In this document: positions 14,556-15,508 of the stretch, in pieces
Position numbering within the stretch: position 1 is the stretch's first letter
Layout: the number at the start of each line of letters is the position of its first letter
Assembly (NCBI GenBank): GCA_959605275.1
Contig: CAUHFD010000040.1
Location: 1-15,508, forward strand
Direction: 5' to 3'
DNA: 15,508 nucleotides
DNA from: an uncultured Eubacteriales bacterium
Lineage (GTDB): Bacteria > Bacillota > Clostridia > Oscillospirales > Ruminococcaceae
The notes under the pieces: generated by a model
Databases searched by the model: none
Told to the model about the DNA's origin: nothing
Seen by the model: only the letters and a program-made list of their open reading frames with translations
Made by a program: the position numbers and the translations under genes

Positions 14556-15371
14556 TTAAATGACCCAAGGCAGATAAATCCGCAGCAGAATGACAATTGT
14601 CATGCATCCTGCCATGACTGCGCAGGCAACAATATCACGACCGCTCAAATGCAGCTGTTTCATCCTGGTTCTGCCTTCTCCGCCATGATAGCAACGGCAT
14701 TCCATTGCCAGTGCCAATTCTTCTGCACGGCGGATCGCCGAAATAAATAAAGGAATCAAAATCGGGATTAATGCTTTGGCGCGCTGGATGATGCCGCCGC
14801 TTTCCATATCTGCACCACGTGCTTTTTGTGCTGACATAATCTTGTCGGTTTCTTCCAGCAGGGTGGGGATAAAACGCAGGGCAATCGTCATCATCATAGC
14901 CAGTTCGTGTACCGGAAATTTGATGTATTTCAACGGCTTCAACAGACGTTCAATACCGTCGGTCAGCGCAATCGGGGAGGTGGTATAAGTCAGCAGAGAA
15001 CTGCCTGCAATTAATGCAAGAATTCGGATGGACATAAAAATTGCCAGCCGGATGCCTTCCCAAGAGATCGTGAAAATGCCCCATTGCCATAAAACAGTGC
15101 TGCCTTTGACAAAAAAGATATTTAACACGGAAGTAAATAAAATCAGCGGCAAAACCGGCTTTAATCCTCTTAAAATCATTTTTAAGGGGATTTTGGAAAC
15201 CAGATAAAGAATCAGTAAAAAAACAATTGAGATGGCGAATCCGATAAACTCCTTTATCAGGAACAGCATCACGATGTATGCAATCGTCAGGATAATTTTA
15301 ATGCGCGGATCCAATTTATGGATGAAAGATTTCCCTGGAAAATATTGACCGATGGTGATATCAGAAATCAT
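14556..15371 (-). CDS. ecfT: Energy-coupling factor transporter transmembrane protein EcfT
   Basis: Membrane scaffold of group II ECF transporters; it couples the two EcfA ATPases to exchangeable vitamin- or metal-binding S components. The 271 residues have about five or six hydrophobic helices and the two coupling motifs: the first is ARG at 184-186 (AQKARGADMESG), the second is ECRCYHGGEGR at 224-234, where the usual AR(G/C) appears as CRC. The N-terminus IGQYFPGKSFIHKLDPRIKI is typical. The start codon overlaps the ecfA stop (TTATGA at 15373-15368), so the two are probably translationally coupled; GGCAGGTGG upstream gives a weak ribosome binding site. Which S components it serves is not shown here. 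Confidence 0.92.
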   Translation of the reverse strand: MISDITIGQYFPGKSFIHKLDPRIKIILTIAYIVMLFLIKEFIGFAISIVFLLILYLVSKIPLKMILRGLKPVLPLILFTSVLNIFFVKGSTVLWQWGIFTISWEGIRLAIFMSIRILALIAGSSLLTYTTSPIALTDGIERLLKPLKYIKFPVHELAMMMTIALRFIPTLLEETDKIMSAQKARGADMESGGIIQRAKALIPILIPLFISAIRRAEELALAMECRCYHGGEGRTRMKQLHLSGRDIVACAVMAGCMTIVILLRIYLPWVI

Positions 15372-15508
15372 AACTCGCCACCTGCCTTTTTCATCTTTTC
15401 CAGAATCAGCTTTTTTGCGTGTTCCACACTGTAAACGTTGGTATCAATATCCACTCCGCGGGCTTTTAATTGATAAAAAATACGGGTGATCTGCGGCACA
15501 TCCAGTCC
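15368..15508 (-). CDS. ecfA2: Energy-coupling factor transporter ATP-binding protein EcfA (C-terminal end, partial)
   Basis: The last 46 codons plus stop of an EcfA ATPase; the rest lies beyond the window end. The visible part begins GLDVPQIT and continues with RGVDIDTNVYSVEHAKKLIL, the well-known C-terminal pattern of EcfA. Its stop (15370-15368) overlaps the ecfT start. In Firmicutes two ATPases, ecfA1 and ecfA2, precede ecfT, and the one next to ecfT is normally ecfA2, so I use that symbol with moderate confidence. The ABC motifs are not in view. Confidence 0.85.
   Translation of the reverse strand, partial: GLDVPQITRIFYQLKARGVDIDTNVYSVEHAKKLILEKMKKAGGEL

Noticed and set aside
14498..14596. 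Extended N-terminus of TruA reaching into ecfT
   Set aside because: The 33 extra residues do not match TruA, and the ATG at 14497 has a good ribosome binding site.

Overview
The window looks like a chromosomal segment of a low-to-mid GC Firmicute of class Clostridia, probably of the Oscillospiraceae/Ruminococcaceae type. I infer this from strong AAGGAGG-type ribosome binding sites, TTGACA/TATAAT-type promoters, the ecfA-ecfT-truA gene order, a YaaL-BofA-like pair (normally seen in the spore-forming lineage), a DUF5711-like gene and a ClpE-type ATPase. No species call is possible from the sequence alone. No phage, plasmid, transposase, tRNA, rRNA or CRISPR array is visible; most genes are housekeeping or transport genes.

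Left part, + strand (1-5104): a consensus promoter is followed by a hairpin-rich leader of about 250 nt and then a tightly coupled polyamine ABC transporter operon, potA-potB-potC-potD, whose last three genes each start 2 bp after, or overlap by ATGA with, the preceding stop. PotA carries an unusual second copy of its C-terminal regulatory module. A strong hairpin terminator closes the operon. A separate extended -10 promoter then drives a lone CDP-alcohol phosphatidyltransferase gene.

Middle part, mainly - strand (5161-8431): an ammonium transporter fused to a P-II signalling domain, with its own promoter and an intrinsic-terminator hairpin placed just after the predicted transcription start; a YaaL (DUF2508)/BofA-like pair; and a 55-residue cysteine-rich small protein on the + strand that shares a bidirectional terminator with the convergent clpE.

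Right part, - strand (8455-15508): in transcription order ecfA (C-terminal end only)-ecfT-truA, then a 411-bp gene-free stretch rich in direct and inverted repeats, then a DUF5711-like membrane-anchored protein, cvpA, pgsA and a ClpE-type Hsp100 ATPase with an N-terminal Cys4 zinc finger.

The parts most worth a second look are the structured pot leader, the attenuator-like amt leader with the Amt-PII fusion that lacks the uridylylation tyrosine, the tandem C-terminal modules of PotA, the small Cys-rich protein, and the repeat island at 13325-13735. I see no convincing wholly new multi-gene system.
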